Assembly: GCA_017473015.1 (NCBI GenBank)
Contig: JAFUNP010000037.1
Location: 1-60,066 of the forward strand
Source of the DNA: Oscillospiraceae bacterium
GTDB lineage: Bacteria; Bacillota; Clostridia; Oscillospirales; Ruminococcaceae
Length of the DNA stretch: 60,066 bases
Direction: 5' to 3'
The position numbers and the translations under genes are program-made. Positions 41,141-50,338 of this stretch are shown one piece after another (the stretch's first letter is position 1; every line of letters starts with the position of its first letter). Under the pieces are notes generated by a model. It was not told the DNA's origin. It ran no database searches and saw nothing but the letters and a program-made list of their open reading frames with translations.

Positions 41141-42878
41141 CCAGATAACCTCTGATTTTTTCGGTCAGACGCACTGTCAGGTCCACGCGCTTCAGCGGTG
41201 TCATCAGATAGAAACCGCCGGCCACATCACTGACCTTTTTAGCTATATCCAGACAGAAATCGGTGGATATTTCCACTATTTCCTCCCTGGTTTTGTCTTT
41301 CAGGCTTTCCACAAAGGAATCGTCAATGGTGATACCGCTCACCTCATTGTTGAGGAAAACAGCATTTTTGTAGCTGGCCGGAGGCATAAGACCTGCCAGC
41401 ACAGGCACAGGCAGTTCAGCGGCGGCACGGCGGAAATTGGCCACTGCTTCGTCACCATACATAGGCTGTGTCAGGAAGTATACGGCGCCGTTGGCCAGTT
41501 TTTTCTTTGCACGGGCCAGCTCCTTTTCAAAATTAGGCACATTCACATTCAGTGCGGCGCCAACCGCAAAAGGTGATGACCGGAAAACTTCGCTGTTCAG
41601 CTGATTTATAAAAGAAATCAGGCCGAAGGAGTTAAAGGAGAACACACCTGTTTTGCCGGAGAAAATATCCTGCATAATAGGGTCACCTGTAACAGCCAGA
41701 ATGTTATTTATATTTTCAAAGGACGCACCGATAAGGCTGCCTTTCAGTGAAATCCGGTTTTTGTCACGGCAGGAAAGGTGAGGCAGTGTTTCTATGCCCA
41801 CTTCCCTTTTGATTTTTGCGGCAACCATAATACTGTCTGCACGGGCACGGGCCAGCGGAGAGTCGGTGACGGTAATAATATCCACACCGGCTTCTTTCAG
41901 TTTGAAACCTGCGGAAATGGAAAAGGATGTGTCTGTATCCATTGGCGGGTCGATTTCCACCGCAATTATCTTTTTGTTTTCACACATATGAGGAATTGTG
42001 TATTGTGTGTTTTTAGGTTCTACAGATGCTGAAACCAACTGTTTTTCTTCCTTTTTACCATTCAGCTTCTGCACATTTTTAATAGCCAGTTCTATATGGC
42101 GCGGGGTTGTACCGCAGCAACCGCCGATAATGTCTGCACCATAGGTGAATATTTCTCCCATTTTGTCAGCAAAATATTCACTGTTGTCATCATAAATCAT
42201 ATGACCGTTGAAAGCAGACGGATAGGAACTGTTTGGCATAGCCAGCAGAGGCTTCGGCAGCTTGTCCAGATTTTTAATCAGGTTTCTCATATGAGACGGT
42301 GAACACTGGCAGTTAAGCCCTACAATATCCACATACTCACAGTCCAGTGCCTGCTGAAGCAGCTTTTTGTAATAAATACCTTTTTTGGAGTAGCCGTCCT
42401 GGGACACGGCAAAGGAAGCCACAATCACAGCATCAGGATTTTTATCCTTTATGTGCGCCATTGCCCTTTCCACAGGGGTAAATTCAGGCAGGGTTTCAAA
42501 CAGGAAGTTTTCACCGCCGTTTTTGATGAAATCATTGGCGATGTAAACATATTCCAGGTCCACATCATCTTTATTGCTGTTGATATAGCCGATGTCACAG
42601 AAAATCTGTACATCTGTGCCGTCCACGGCTTCGGCCGCATTGGCCATAGCCGCTTTTATAATGTCTTTGCGCTGGGCCAGGTCAGTAAAAATAGTGCTGT
42701 TTACTGAAAAAGTATTGGTTTTGATGGCCTGTGCGCCTGCATCAATGTAGGCTTTATGTATGTCGATTACAGTCCAGGGTGAATGGATATTGGCCAGTTC
42801 ACAGGGTTTGTAATCTCTGGTTTTTTCAAAGTAATAGGTGCCGAATGCACCGTCAAAAAAAGAAATCTGATTTTTCAA
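41127..42878 (-). CDS. Bifunctional homocysteine S-methyltransferase / methylenetetrahydrofolate reductase
   Basis: 583-residue fusion. The N-terminal half (1 to about 285) is a homocysteine methyltransferase barrel with Zn cysteines in GLNCQCSP and GGCCGTTPRH. The C-terminal half (about 305-583) is a MetF-type FAD barrel that reduces methylene-THF to methyl-THF (AVEIDPPMD, LPHLSCRDKNR, LAVTGDP, FLTQPMYGDE). This supplies the methyl donor for MetH and may also methylate homocysteine from another donor. First gene of the operon; promoter at 42920-42948 with a leader of about 40 nt and no SAM or cobalamin riboswitch. Confidence 0.95.
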   Translation of the reverse strand: MKNQISFFDGAFGTYYFEKTRDYKPCELANIHSPWTVIDIHKAYIDAGAQAIKTNTFSVNSTIFTDLAQRKDIIKAAMANAAEAVDGTDVQIFCDIGYINSNKDDVDLEYVYIANDFIKNGGENFLFETLPEFTPVERAMAHIKDKNPDAVIVASFAVSQDGYSKKGIYYKKLLQQALDCEYVDIVGLNCQCSPSHMRNLIKNLDKLPKPLLAMPNSSYPSAFNGHMIYDDNSEYFADKMGEIFTYGADIIGGCCGTTPRHIELAIKNVQKLNGKKEEKQLVSASVEPKNTQYTIPHMCENKKIIAVEIDPPMDTDTSFSISAGFKLKEAGVDIITVTDSPLARARADSIMVAAKIKREVGIETLPHLSCRDKNRISLKGSLIGASFENINNILAVTGDPIMQDIFSGKTGVFSFNSFGLISFINQLNSEVFRSSPFAVGAALNVNVPNFEKELARAKKKLANGAVYFLTQPMYGDEAVANFRRAAAELPVPVLAGLMPPASYKNAVFLNNEVSGITIDDSFVESLKDKTREEIVEISTDFCLDIAKKVSDVAGGFYLMTPLKRVDLTVRLTEKIRGYLDENN

Positions 42879-42919
42879 AACTGCCTCCGCAATTTGTAGA
42901 ATTATAAATATAATTTATT

Positions 42920-42948
42920 ATTATACATATTTTCTATGTTTTTGTACA
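42920..42948 (-). promoter_or_regulatory. Promoter of the methionine operon
   Basis: Minus strand -35 TGTACA (42943-42948), 17 nt, -10 TATAAT (42920-42925). The leader is too short for a riboswitch. Confidence 0.5.
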
Positions 42949-42970
42949 GTAAAATCCGGCTTTACATCTG

Positions 42971-43015
42971 TGTTTTGTCAAAAGAAATCCCCTGCCGCAC
43001 TGCAACAGAGGATTT
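42971..43015 (-). terminator. Terminator of the amino-acid ABC transporter operon
   Basis: Minus strand stem 43015-43006 with 42994-42985 (AAATCCTCTG, one G.U), followed by CTTTTGACAAAAC. Confidence 0.75.
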
Positions 43016-43045
43016 ATTCGTATTCAGAAAAATCGGGCTGTATAT

Positions 43046-43780
43046 TTACAGCACTTCCCGCAGGAATGCCTGTGTACGAGGGTGCTGTGGGTTTTCAAAC
43101 AGCTGCCGCGGTGTACCTTCTTCTGCTATAACACCATCTGCCATAAACAGCACGCGGTCGGATACCTCACGGCAGAAACCCATTTCGTGGGTAACGATAA
43201 CTATTGTCATACCGCTGTCAGCCAGTGAGCGGATAACACGCAGAACACCTTTTACCATTTCAGGGTCCAGAGCGGAAGTAGGTTCGTCAAACAGCATTAC
43301 CTCCGGTTCCATGGCCAGTGCGCGCACAATGGCCAGACGCTGTTTCTGGCCGCCGGACAGACGGCGTGGATATTCGTTCCGTTTGTCTGCCAGACCTACT
43401 GTTTCCAGCAACGCCATGGCCTGTTTTTCGGCCTCGGCTTTCGGGATTTTCTTTTCCAGAGTAGGTGCCAGAGTGATATTCTGCAGAACAGTCAGGTTTG
43501 GAAAAACATTGAAATGCTGGAACACCATGCCCATTTTCTGTCTATGCAGGTCAATATTTATACCCGGTGCTGTGATTTCTTCACCGGCAAACCATATTCT
43601 GCCCTCTGTAGGGGTTTCCAACAGGTTCAGGCAACGGAGAAATGTGCTTTTGCCGCTGCCGGAGGGACCTATAATGGAAACAACTTCGCCGCGGCGTATG
43701 GTCTGGTCTATACCTTTCAGCACCTGCAGGCTGCCGAAATCTTTTTTCAGGTTTTCAACTTTCAGAAGTACATCAGTCAC
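43046..43780 (-). CDS. Amino-acid ABC transporter ATP-binding protein
   Basis: HAAT-family (GlnQ/HisP-like) ATPase of 244 residues. Walker A is GPSGSGKST, the Q-loop region [12 protein letters not shown], the signature [11 protein letters not shown], Walker [13 protein letters not shown], and the switch His is in VTHEMGF. A GTG start at 43780 is preferred: AAAGGAGG lies 10 nt upstream and the family normally begins at [15 protein letters not shown]-initiated longer frame would contain this ribosome binding site. The start overlaps the permease stop by 8 nt. Together with the next two genes it forms a complete importer. Confidence 0.95.
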   Translation of the reverse strand: MTDVLLKVENLKKDFGSLQVLKGIDQTIRRGEVVSIIGPSGSGKSTFLRCLNLLETPTEGRIWFAGEEITAPGINIDLHRQKMGMVFQHFNVFPNLTVLQNITLAPTLEKKIPKAEAEKQAMALLETVGLADKRNEYPRRLSGGQKQRLAIVRALAMEPEVMLFDEPTSALDPEMVKGVLRVIRSLADSGMTIVIVTHEMGFCREVSDRVLFMADGVIAEEGTPRQLFENPQHPRTQAFLREVL

Positions 43781-44435
43781 TTTCAGCCAGCCTCCTTTCA
43801 AATCTGTTCAGCAATAAAGTGAGTGTCCAGGTCATCATCAGGTAGATAAGCCCTACAATCATCAGTGCAGGGATTGGTTTGTAAGTGGCGGTCTGGACTG
43901 TACGCCAGCTGGTCATAAGCTCACCTATGAAGAATGTGCTGGCAAGGGATGTATTTTTCAGCATAAATATGAACTGATTGCCGATGGCGGGCAGAATATT
44001 TTTGATAGCCTGAGGCAGTATCACATATCTCATCATATAACTGTCCCTGATGCCCAGGCTTTTGGCAGCTTCGCGCTGGCCGCTGTCCACAGCCTGAATG
44101 CCTGCACGGATGATTTCTGCAATGTATGCAGAGCTGTTCACTATCAGCGCCACAATGATACTCCGTCTTTCAGACATATTCACATTGATAGCTTTTGGCA
44201 GCCACAGCCAGAAAAAGTACATCTGCAGCAATATTGGTGTGCCGCGGATAATCTCAATATAAAGGTAAGTCACTGCATTGAGAATTTTGTTGCGGCTCAT
44301 TTTCATAAAGGTTATCAGTGTGCCCAGAATGGTGCCGAAAAATATGGTGATAACCGAAAGGATAATTGTCCATTTTATACCTTCCACAAATACATAGCTG
44401 TATTTGGAAAGGATAGCAAGTATATCGTTAATCAT
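43773..44435 (-). CDS. Amino-acid ABC transporter permease
   Basis: 220-residue inner-membrane permease of the HisM/GlnP type with about five helices. The ATPase-coupling EAA loop is [32 protein letters not shown], and [22 protein letters not shown] is the conserved N-terminal motif. It lies 31 nt downstream of the substrate-binding protein and overlaps the ATPase gene. A homodimer of this subunit would form the pore. Confidence 0.95.
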   Translation of the reverse strand: MINDILAILSKYSYVFVEGIKWTIILSVITIFFGTILGTLITFMKMSRNKILNAVTYLYIEIIRGTPILLQMYFFWLWLPKAINVNMSERRSIIVALIVNSSAYIAEIIRAGIQAVDSGQREAAKSLGIRDSYMMRYVILPQAIKNILPAIGNQFIFMLKNTSLASTFFIGELMTSWRTVQTATYKPIPALMIVGLIYLMMTWTLTLLLNRFERRLAESD

Positions 44436-44466
44436 TTCTGCCTCTCTCTTGTTTTAAAAACTTTTA

Positions 44467-45303
44467 TCACAGCCCCAGTGTTTCTGCGTAAGCTTTGTAT
44501 TCATCATACCACTGTGCATAAACGCCGCTGGCGATGATTTCGTCTATAATTTCGTTGATGGCGGCGGTCAGTTCATCTTCGCCTTTCATCATGCCTATTC
44601 TTGTGCCGCCCCATTCTTTGTTTTCTTCAAATTTAAAGCCGTTTACCACATTTACTTCCGGGTTTGCTTCGGCATAAAGACGGCCGTTGCCGATAAAGCA
44701 GGCAGCCATGTCAGCTTTGTTTTCCTGCACCATCAGGAAAGCATCTGTCATGGAAGAAACATATTTCAGTTCTTTGTATTCGGGAATCTGTTCCATTACG
44801 TAGTCCTGCTGAAGTGAGCCGGCCTGTACCACGATAACAGCATCTTTCATGCTTTCGGCTGTGGAATATTTGTCCACATCCTCTGCTCTGGACAGCATAC
44901 CGTAGCCTTCTGTATCTTCGTCAAAGTAGTAGCCTTTGGACAGGTTCATGGATTCTGCTCTGTCCGGTTTGTATGCCAGGGCGGAAATAGCCAGGTCATA
45001 TTTGCCTTCTGCCACTGATGAAAGCACTGCGGTAAATTCCAGAGGAACTATCTGCAACTCAACGCCCAGCTTGTCAGCAATATATTTTGCCAGTTCAATA
45101 TCAGCGCCCACATATTTTTCGTCGCCTTCTTTGGCAGGGTCGATAAATTCGTTAGGTGCAAAGTAAGGTTCTGTTGCCACTGTCAGCACGCCGCGGGCCT
45201 TGATTTCTTCCAAACGGTTGGCGTATTCTGTTTTTTCACCGCCGCAGGCTGTGAAGCTGAATACCATAACAAAAGTGAGTAATAAAGCGATAAGTTTTTT
45301 CAT
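44467..45303 (-). CDS. Amino-acid ABC transporter substrate-binding lipoprotein
   Basis: 278-residue lipid-anchored receptor with lipobox FTACGG (C20), followed by a family 3 solute-binding fold: RGVLTVATEPYFAPNEF, GADIELAKYIADKLGVELQIVP, YDLAISALAYKPDRAESMNLSKGYY, GSLQQDYVME. The start at 45303 follows AAGGAG; the longer upstream frame lies in the leader. First gene after the T-box, so the whole importer should be controlled by the charging state of one tRNA. The ligand cannot be read from the protein alone. Confidence 0.93.
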   Translation of the reverse strand: MKKLIALLLTFVMVFSFTACGGEKTEYANRLEEIKARGVLTVATEPYFAPNEFIDPAKEGDEKYVGADIELAKYIADKLGVELQIVPLEFTAVLSSVAEGKYDLAISALAYKPDRAESMNLSKGYYFDEDTEGYGMLSRAEDVDKYSTAESMKDAVIVVQAGSLQQDYVMEQIPEYKELKYVSSMTDAFLMVQENKADMAACFIGNGRLYAEANPEVNVVNGFKFEENKEWGGTRIGMMKGEDELTAAINEIIDEIIASGVYAQWYDEYKAYAETLGL

Positions 45304-45360
45304 AGTTGTTCTCCTTGAGTAAAATAATTCAAATCCAATACTTTCACTGCAATGATACAA

Positions 45361-45666
45361 CCTGAAAATAAAAACGCCCTCTCAGTGCAAGTCAATGCAC
45401 CAAGAGGACGGGTATAATTCCGCGGTTCCACCTCTTTTCATTGCTGCCTCACGGCGAGCAACCTCATCGAGTACCAACATACTCTTTCGCGATAACGGGC
45501 GAAGGTTCCGATTCAGTCTACTGAAGGTCAAAGCCTTGTTCGGTGAATAGCTCAAAGATGTGTTCAGTCCTACCGTCATACTCCCTTACACCAGCCGGAA
45601 GCTCTCTGCGAATCAGAATAAAACCTACTATTTCTTATCAATGCTTTTGTGAGATGTATTAAATTT
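45361..45666 (-). promoter_or_regulatory. T-box leader controlling the amino-acid ABC transporter
   Basis: A complete T-box on the minus strand. Stem I begins near 45607 with AGAGAGC. The specifier region GAACACAUCUUUGAG is at 45551-45565. The T-box core AGGTGGAACCGCGG is at 45420-45433. The terminator stem is 45410-45396 with 45389-45375 (15 bp with wobbles), then TTTTTATTTTC. By alignment to the usual GAA-codon-A context, the specifier would be CAC (His; complement of 45560-45562). The T-box UGGA, however, expects a tRNA with U73 (usual for Gly, Thr or Cys tRNAs), and an overlapping ACA (Thr) reading is possible. Uncharged tRNA would favour the antiterminator and transcription. Confidence 0.92.
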
Positions 45667-45672
45667 GAGTTT

Positions 45673-45701
45673 AATATACACCCATTTTTACTGTTTGTCA
45701 A
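45673..45701 (-). promoter_or_regulatory. Sigma-A promoter of the T-box transporter operon
   Basis: Minus strand perfect -35 TTGACA (45696-45701), 17 nt, -10 TATATT (45673-45678). The -35 lies inside the last codons of the upstream membrane-protein gene (stop at 45688). Confidence 0.85.
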
Positions 45702-47187
45702 CAGGTTTACAGAAAATTTTCCGTGAAATAAATACAATCGTTTCAACACAGCACACAAGAATCAGTGGTGTGAAGGTCAGCACATAACGGGCGTTTCTTT
45801 CCCAGAATGAAAGGAAAATCAGCACACCCACCAGAGTGATTTTAGCCATGGAATAAACATCGGTTTTCTTTTTGAAAAATTCTGTAAAAACAGATACCAC
45901 AAACAGCAACAGTGTGCCCAGGTGTACAAAATTACACAGGTATCTGAAAGGCGCATAGAACGGATAGCCGGGAATAATAAAATTATGTGTCCAGCTGCCG
46001 GTATAGGCATTGTAAAGATAGTCCAGACCTGTGAAAGTTTCTTCGCCCCAGATAAGCATATTTTTGTCCCTGATAAAGTCCATCCGTTCTTTAGGAGAGT
46101 ATGATGAATAGTTTTCCTTTATCATTCGCACTGCTTCGGCCTTGCGGGTTTCAATATCCGGCAGGCTCAGCATATAGTTGTATTCTTCCATATACCATTC
46201 CGCCGGCTGATGGGATGCGAAAAGAAACCACAGCTCCAGCGGCAATTCGTTCTGCTGGCGGGTGGAAAAATCTATAATGCCGCTGTTGTAATAATACCGG
46301 TCATAGGCTTTGTAGCTGATGCCGAAAGCCAGCACAGCTGCCAGACAGCAGGCCATAATATTCTTCCGGCTGTTTTTATCAATCTTTATAAAAATCATTA
46401 TGAGGAATGCAATCAGCAGAATAGGCACGCTGCCTTTCAGGGCGTAGCCTGCCATACAGATAAGACCTGCGGCAATGCTGATTAACACTCGGGTGCTGTT
46501 GTCCTTTGCTTTACTTAAAGCATAATACAGATACAGCATCAGCGGTGGGAAAAACATGGTGGTAGTGTCAGTATAAAACAGCGGTGACCAGATATAAAAC
46601 GGCAGATAGCTGCCCACAATAACCAGCGCCAGAATATGCACCTGTGGGCTGTTGTTTATTTTTCTGATTATCTGCACTGTCAGCCACATTGCAAGCAGCA
46701 CAAAGGCAAAATTCACATAGGTGACAAAGTTTACAGAGGCTTCGGTGTTCTGCCGTATGCCAAATTTTCTGAAACCTGTGTGATGCACTATGTAGGACAG
46801 CAGCAGGAAGCCGAAGTTGTTTTTACAGCGGATAAAATACCAGCTGCGCTCGCCCAGCTGTCCGCTGTTGCGGATAAGATGCCAGGCGCTGTCGTACACT
46901 TCTTTCATATCAATAATCATATATTCCCTGAAGCCGTACACCACAAAGCCGCCGCCGAAAATTATCACCGCCCAGATAAGCAGGGTGATTACACGGGTGC
47001 GCATCGGAGTAAGCTGATGGGAAAACCTGTCCAGCAGCAGATAAAACACAATCATCCCTACAGCATAGGCTGCGGCCAGAACGGCATATTTCACGCTTCC
47101 CTTATAAATCAGTATATTTCCGTAAAGCAGTACAAACAGTGCGGCAGTTACCGCTGCTGCGCCGTTTTTAGCCAGTTTTTCAAACAT
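45688..47187 (-). CDS. GT39-like polytopic membrane protein, putative glycosyltransferase
   Basis: 499-residue membrane protein with about 11-12 helices. An Asp-containing first outer loop (REYMIIDMKEVYDSAWHLIRN) and the arrangement WSPLFYTDTTTMFFPPLMLYLYYAL resemble dolichyl-phosphate-mannose protein mannosyltransferase-type (GT39/GT-C) enzymes. No sequence motif settles the donor or acceptor. It has no close operon partner: a terminator precedes it and the T-box promoter lies in its end. With the two YfhO genes it suggests active cell-surface glycosylation, an inference. Confidence 0.7.
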   Translation of the reverse strand: MFEKLAKNGAAAVTAALFVLLYGNILIYKGSVKYAVLAAAYAVGMIVFYLLLDRFSHQLTPMRTRVITLLIWAVIIFGGGFVVYGFREYMIIDMKEVYDSAWHLIRNSGQLGERSWYFIRCKNNFGFLLLSYIVHHTGFRKFGIRQNTEASVNFVTYVNFAFVLLAMWLTVQIIRKINNSPQVHILALVIVGSYLPFYIWSPLFYTDTTTMFFPPLMLYLYYALSKAKDNSTRVLISIAAGLICMAGYALKGSVPILLIAFLIMIFIKIDKNSRKNIMACCLAAVLAFGISYKAYDRYYYNSGIIDFSTRQQNELPLELWFLFASHQPAEWYMEEYNYMLSLPDIETRKAEAVRMIKENYSSYSPKERMDFIRDKNMLIWGEETFTGLDYLYNAYTGSWTHNFIIPGYPFYAPFRYLCNFVHLGTLLLFVVSVFTEFFKKKTDVYSMAKITLVGVLIFLSFWERNARYVLTFTPLILVCCVETIVFISRKIFCKPVDKQ

Positions 47188-47270
47188 AAAGCACCCCCGG
47201 TGGTTAATAGATTAATTATATCAGCATACATAAAGTTTGAAAAGGGCAGGCTGCAAATTTCACCTTGTTT

Positions 47271-47308
47271 TGCATATAAAAAACAGGCTTTGCCGGAGCA
47301 AAGCCTGT
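47271..47308 (-). terminator. Terminator of the YtvI-Na/Pi cotransporter unit
   Basis: Minus strand ACAGGCTTTGC (47308-47298) pairs exactly with 47293-47283, then TTTTTTATATG. Confidence 0.92.
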
Positions 47309-47328
47309 AGTTTCTCAATTTTAAATTA

Positions 47329-48966
47329 TTAAGATTTTGCAGGATACATTTTTGCAAATTCTTCAGCGATATTGAGCAGATGGTCACCGATACGTTCAAA
47401 GTCTGTCAGCATTTCAGCATAAACAACACTGGCTTCTGGTGAACATGTAGTAGTTTTCATTCTGTCCATCTGAGCTGTGCGGTACTGGTCTGTCATATCG
47501 TCGATTTCTTCTTCTGCGCGTGCAACGCTGGTCAGCATTACAGCGGCATCGTCACGGCGGTCACCTTCCAGAAGTGCCATAGCAGACAGAGTAGTATTTT
47601 TCATTTCCACTACTTCGCCTGTAGCTCTTTCGGACAGTGTTTCACCTTTACTCAGGAAGAATTTTGTATAGTCAGCAAAGTTTGTAGCGTGGTCACCGAT
47701 GCGTTCGATGTTACCAACAATTCTGAAATAGCCGCTTACAACTTCTGCATCTGTCTGAGGAATCTGACCCAGAACACCGGAAATATAGGAGGAAATATCT
47801 GCGTTGAGCGCATCCAGTTCATCTTCATTTTTGCGGATTTCTTTGTCATATTCATTTGTGTTTCTGATAACAGCGTCAAAGCTGAGTGCAACATTGCGTT
47901 TGGCAATATCGTACATATAGTTAACTTCTTCTCGGATAAGACCGATAGCGATAGCGGAAGCACCGATATGGTAGCCGGAGATAGAAACAGCTCTTTCTGC
48001 CAGAGACGGACGCTTGTCCAGATTTTCGTCTGTATCTTTGATAACTTTTCTGGAGAAAGCTACCAGCTGTTTTGCAAATGGGAACAGCATAATTGTTGTA
48101 ATCACTTTAAACACCAGGAATGCATTGGCAATCTGTGCTTCAGGTGATGTAGGGAACATATTCTGGAAAAATTCAACATACGGAATAAACTGACAGGCTA
48201 TTACAAATACAAATGTACCGATAACATTGAAAGCCAGGTGGATGATGGTAACGCGTTTTGCGTTTGCATTTGCACCGATAGCGGCGATAACAGCAGTTAC
48301 ACAGGTACCGATAGCAAAACCGAACATTACATAGATACCTGTATCCAGTGTAACCAGACCGGCCATAGCCAGAGCCTGCAGGATACCAACAGATGCAGAA
48401 GAAGACTGGATGATAGCTGTAAAGATTGTACCAACCAGAACACCCAGGATAGGGTTTTTAAGTGTAGTGATAAGATCAATAAACGCCTGTGAGTCACGCA
48501 TGCCGCGCATAGCATCGCTCATCATATTCATACCCAGGAACAGAATACCCAGACCGGCGATAATAATACCGATATTGTTCTTCTTTTCATCTTTAGAGAA
48601 CATAATCAGTGCCACACCGGCAAATGCGATGGCAGGTGCAATATCACCGATACCTACGGACATCAGGATACCTGTCATAGTGGTACCGATGTTGGCACCC
48701 ATGATAACACCTACTGTGTTTTCCAGCGCCATAAGACCGGAGTTTACAAAGCCTACCAGCATAACTGTGGTAGCAGATGAAGACTGGATAATAGCAGTTA
48801 CCAGTGTACCTACGGCAATACCCTTGAATGTGCTGGATGTAAGCTTTTCCAGGATTTTTTTCATTTTTTCACCTGCAGCAGCTTCCAGACCATCACTCAT
48901 CATGCTCATGCCGTAGAGGAACAGGGCAAGACCACCGAAAAGCGATAATACGTTTTCAAAACTCAT
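47329..48966 (-). CDS. Na+/phosphate cotransporter with C-terminal PhoU domain (NptA family)
   Basis: 545-residue membrane protein. Two inverted Na/Pi repeats carry the signature QSSSATTV (about residue 60) and QSSSASVG (about 190). The C-terminal 215 residues form a helical PhoU-like domain (NIERIGDHATN and DFERIGDHLLN, each an E-x-x-D-like metal motif). It should take up phosphate with sodium and be regulated by the PhoU part. It lies 18 nt downstream of the YtvI-like gene and shares its terminator. Whether the linked PhoR/PhoP-type system controls it is unknown. Confidence 0.95.
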   Translation of the reverse strand: MSFENVLSLFGGLALFLYGMSMMSDGLEAAAGEKMKKILEKLTSSTFKGIAVGTLVTAIIQSSSATTVMLVGFVNSGLMALENTVGVIMGANIGTTMTGILMSVGIGDIAPAIAFAGVALIMFSKDEKKNNIGIIIAGLGILFLGMNMMSDAMRGMRDSQAFIDLITTLKNPILGVLVGTIFTAIIQSSSASVGILQALAMAGLVTLDTGIYVMFGFAIGTCVTAVIAAIGANANAKRVTIIHLAFNVIGTFVFVIACQFIPYVEFFQNMFPTSPEAQIANAFLVFKVITTIMLFPFAKQLVAFSRKVIKDTDENLDKRPSLAERAVSISGYHIGASAIAIGLIREEVNYMYDIAKRNVALSFDAVIRNTNEYDKEIRKNEDELDALNADISSYISGVLGQIPQTDAEVVSGYFRIVGNIERIGDHATNFADYTKFFLSKGETLSERATGEVVEMKNTTLSAMALLEGDRRDDAAVMLTSVARAEEEIDDMTDQYRTAQMDRMKTTTCSPEASVVYAEMLTDFERIGDHLLNIAEEFAKMYPAKS

Positions 48967-48984
48967 TGCTTTTTTCTCCTTAAG

Positions 48985-50058
48985 TTATTTATAAAGTTTT
49001 ATTTTACCAGAGTCGTTAAGCTGTTTCAGCACTACCATGGAAATCGGTACACCGAACAGGCCTACCACACCCCGCAGTTTGCTGCCCCGGACCATGCCCA
49101 TAAGGGTAGCCACAGGGTGCAAGCCCACAGATTCGCCAATTATTTTTGGCTCTATAGTATTTCTAACGACTGTGATTATAAGGTAAAGAGCCAGCATACC
49201 AATACCCAGCGGTATATCGCCCATAATTAAGGCTATGACACCCCATGGGATTATTATGCCGCCTGTGCCAACTGCCGGCAGAATGTCAAATATAGCTATC
49301 AGGAATCCGATAAGCAACGGATGGGATATGCCCAGTATTTTCATGCCCAGGCTGATTTCGCAGAAAGTGATAAACAAAATCAGTGAATAAGAGCGTATAT
49401 ATTTGACAACTGTACTTTTGGCATATATTTCAGCTTCATACATAATGCCTATCTGGCGTGTATTCAGCTGTCTGGCTATAAAACAGGTAATGTTGTAATA
49501 ATCTACAGATATAAAAAAAGACGCAATAATTGTAAAAAGAGTTTTGATAAATAATGACGGAACGCGTGTAACCAGTGAAGAAATACCGGTCAGAGCCGCC
49601 ATCGATATGGAAGAAATAGTGCCCGCCAGGTTTTCCAGAAAACCTGTGGCGTATTCTTCGGCTATCCGCTTTATGCCAGGGTCAATCGTAACCAGTATTC
49701 GCTGGAAATCCGACACCAGCTCTGCAATAACAGGAGCAATCTCACGGGTGTAGTAATCCGGCAATACATAAAACATATTGCGCACCAGTAATACAATTTG
49801 TATTCCGGCAAAAGTCAGCACAGCTACCGTGACAGCATAAAAAGCCCGCACACACAGTATAGCCGCTACGCTGCGCCTGATTTTCAGATAAACATTTACT
49901 TTGTTTACCACAGGCTTAAGGAAATATGCCACCACAAAAGCTATTACAAAGGGGGCCAGATATTCCCACAGGAATTTTACGGCTACTACTGCAAGGGCAA
50001 GCAAAACGCCATAGTAGCAGAAATTGATTAAAAATTGTCTTTTTTGTCTGTAAGTCAT
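48985..50058 (-). CDS. YtvI-like sporulation membrane protein (AI-2E/PerM family)
   Basis: 357-residue polytopic protein of the AI-2E transporter-like (UPF0118) family with about eight helices. The best pattern match I recall is the sporulation protein YtvI (APFVIAFVVAYFLKPVVNKV at the N-terminus; IAIFDILPAVGTGGIIIPWGVIALI and NTIEPKIIGESVGLHPVATLMGM at the C-terminal half). Family members are not generally AI-2 transporters. Promoter elements upstream are weak and AT-rich, which fits a sporulation sigma factor or poor sigma-A use. It is followed 18 nt later by the Na/Pi cotransporter gene. Confidence 0.82.
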   Translation of the reverse strand: MTYRQKRQFLINFCYYGVLLALAVVAVKFLWEYLAPFVIAFVVAYFLKPVVNKVNVYLKIRRSVAAILCVRAFYAVTVAVLTFAGIQIVLLVRNMFYVLPDYYTREIAPVIAELVSDFQRILVTIDPGIKRIAEEYATGFLENLAGTISSISMAALTGISSLVTRVPSLFIKTLFTIIASFFISVDYYNITCFIARQLNTRQIGIMYEAEIYAKSTVVKYIRSYSLILFITFCEISLGMKILGISHPLLIGFLIAIFDILPAVGTGGIIIPWGVIALIMGDIPLGIGMLALYLIITVVRNTIEPKIIGESVGLHPVATLMGMVRGSKLRGVVGLFGVPISMVVLKQLNDSGKIKLYK

Positions 50059-50338
50059 ATTGCACGATACCTACCTAACATATATTTTAATATATTTATT
50101 TTAAATTAACAATTGTAAAAAACAATTAAAATTAAGCAATTTTTATGTAAAATTTCACTGTTTCCGTATGCAATTTACACAAAAAACATTTTTTTATCTG
50201 TAGGATTTAGTATTTTGCATTAAAAATATTACCTTTTTTGATAATTTTAACCAAAAACTATCTTTTTGTTTATTTTTACAAAATATTGTGTTAAAATAAA
50301 GAAAATATAATATAATTTGTACATATCGGAGGTACATT
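50059..50338. other. AT-rich divergent intergenic region
   Basis: 280 nt between the YtvI-like gene and sdaAB, mostly A/T. Overlapping TATAAT motifs at 50306-50311 and 50311-50316 lie 23-33 nt before the sdaAB start and are the likely -10 region. On the minus strand TTGTTA-17-TAAAAT is a weak candidate for the YtvI-like gene. I see no hairpin, riboswitch or reading frame of note. Confidence 0.6.

Noticed and set aside
42879-42960. SAM or cobalamin riboswitch before the methionine operon
   Set aside because: Only about 40 nt lie between the predicted start site and the first codon, too short for either class.
45540-45570. Phenylalanine specifier (UUC before AGUA) in the T-box
   Set aside because: The AGUA-adjacent UUC lies outside the position expected from the conserved UUUGAGC context, and UGGA in the T-box does not fit A73 of tRNA-Phe.
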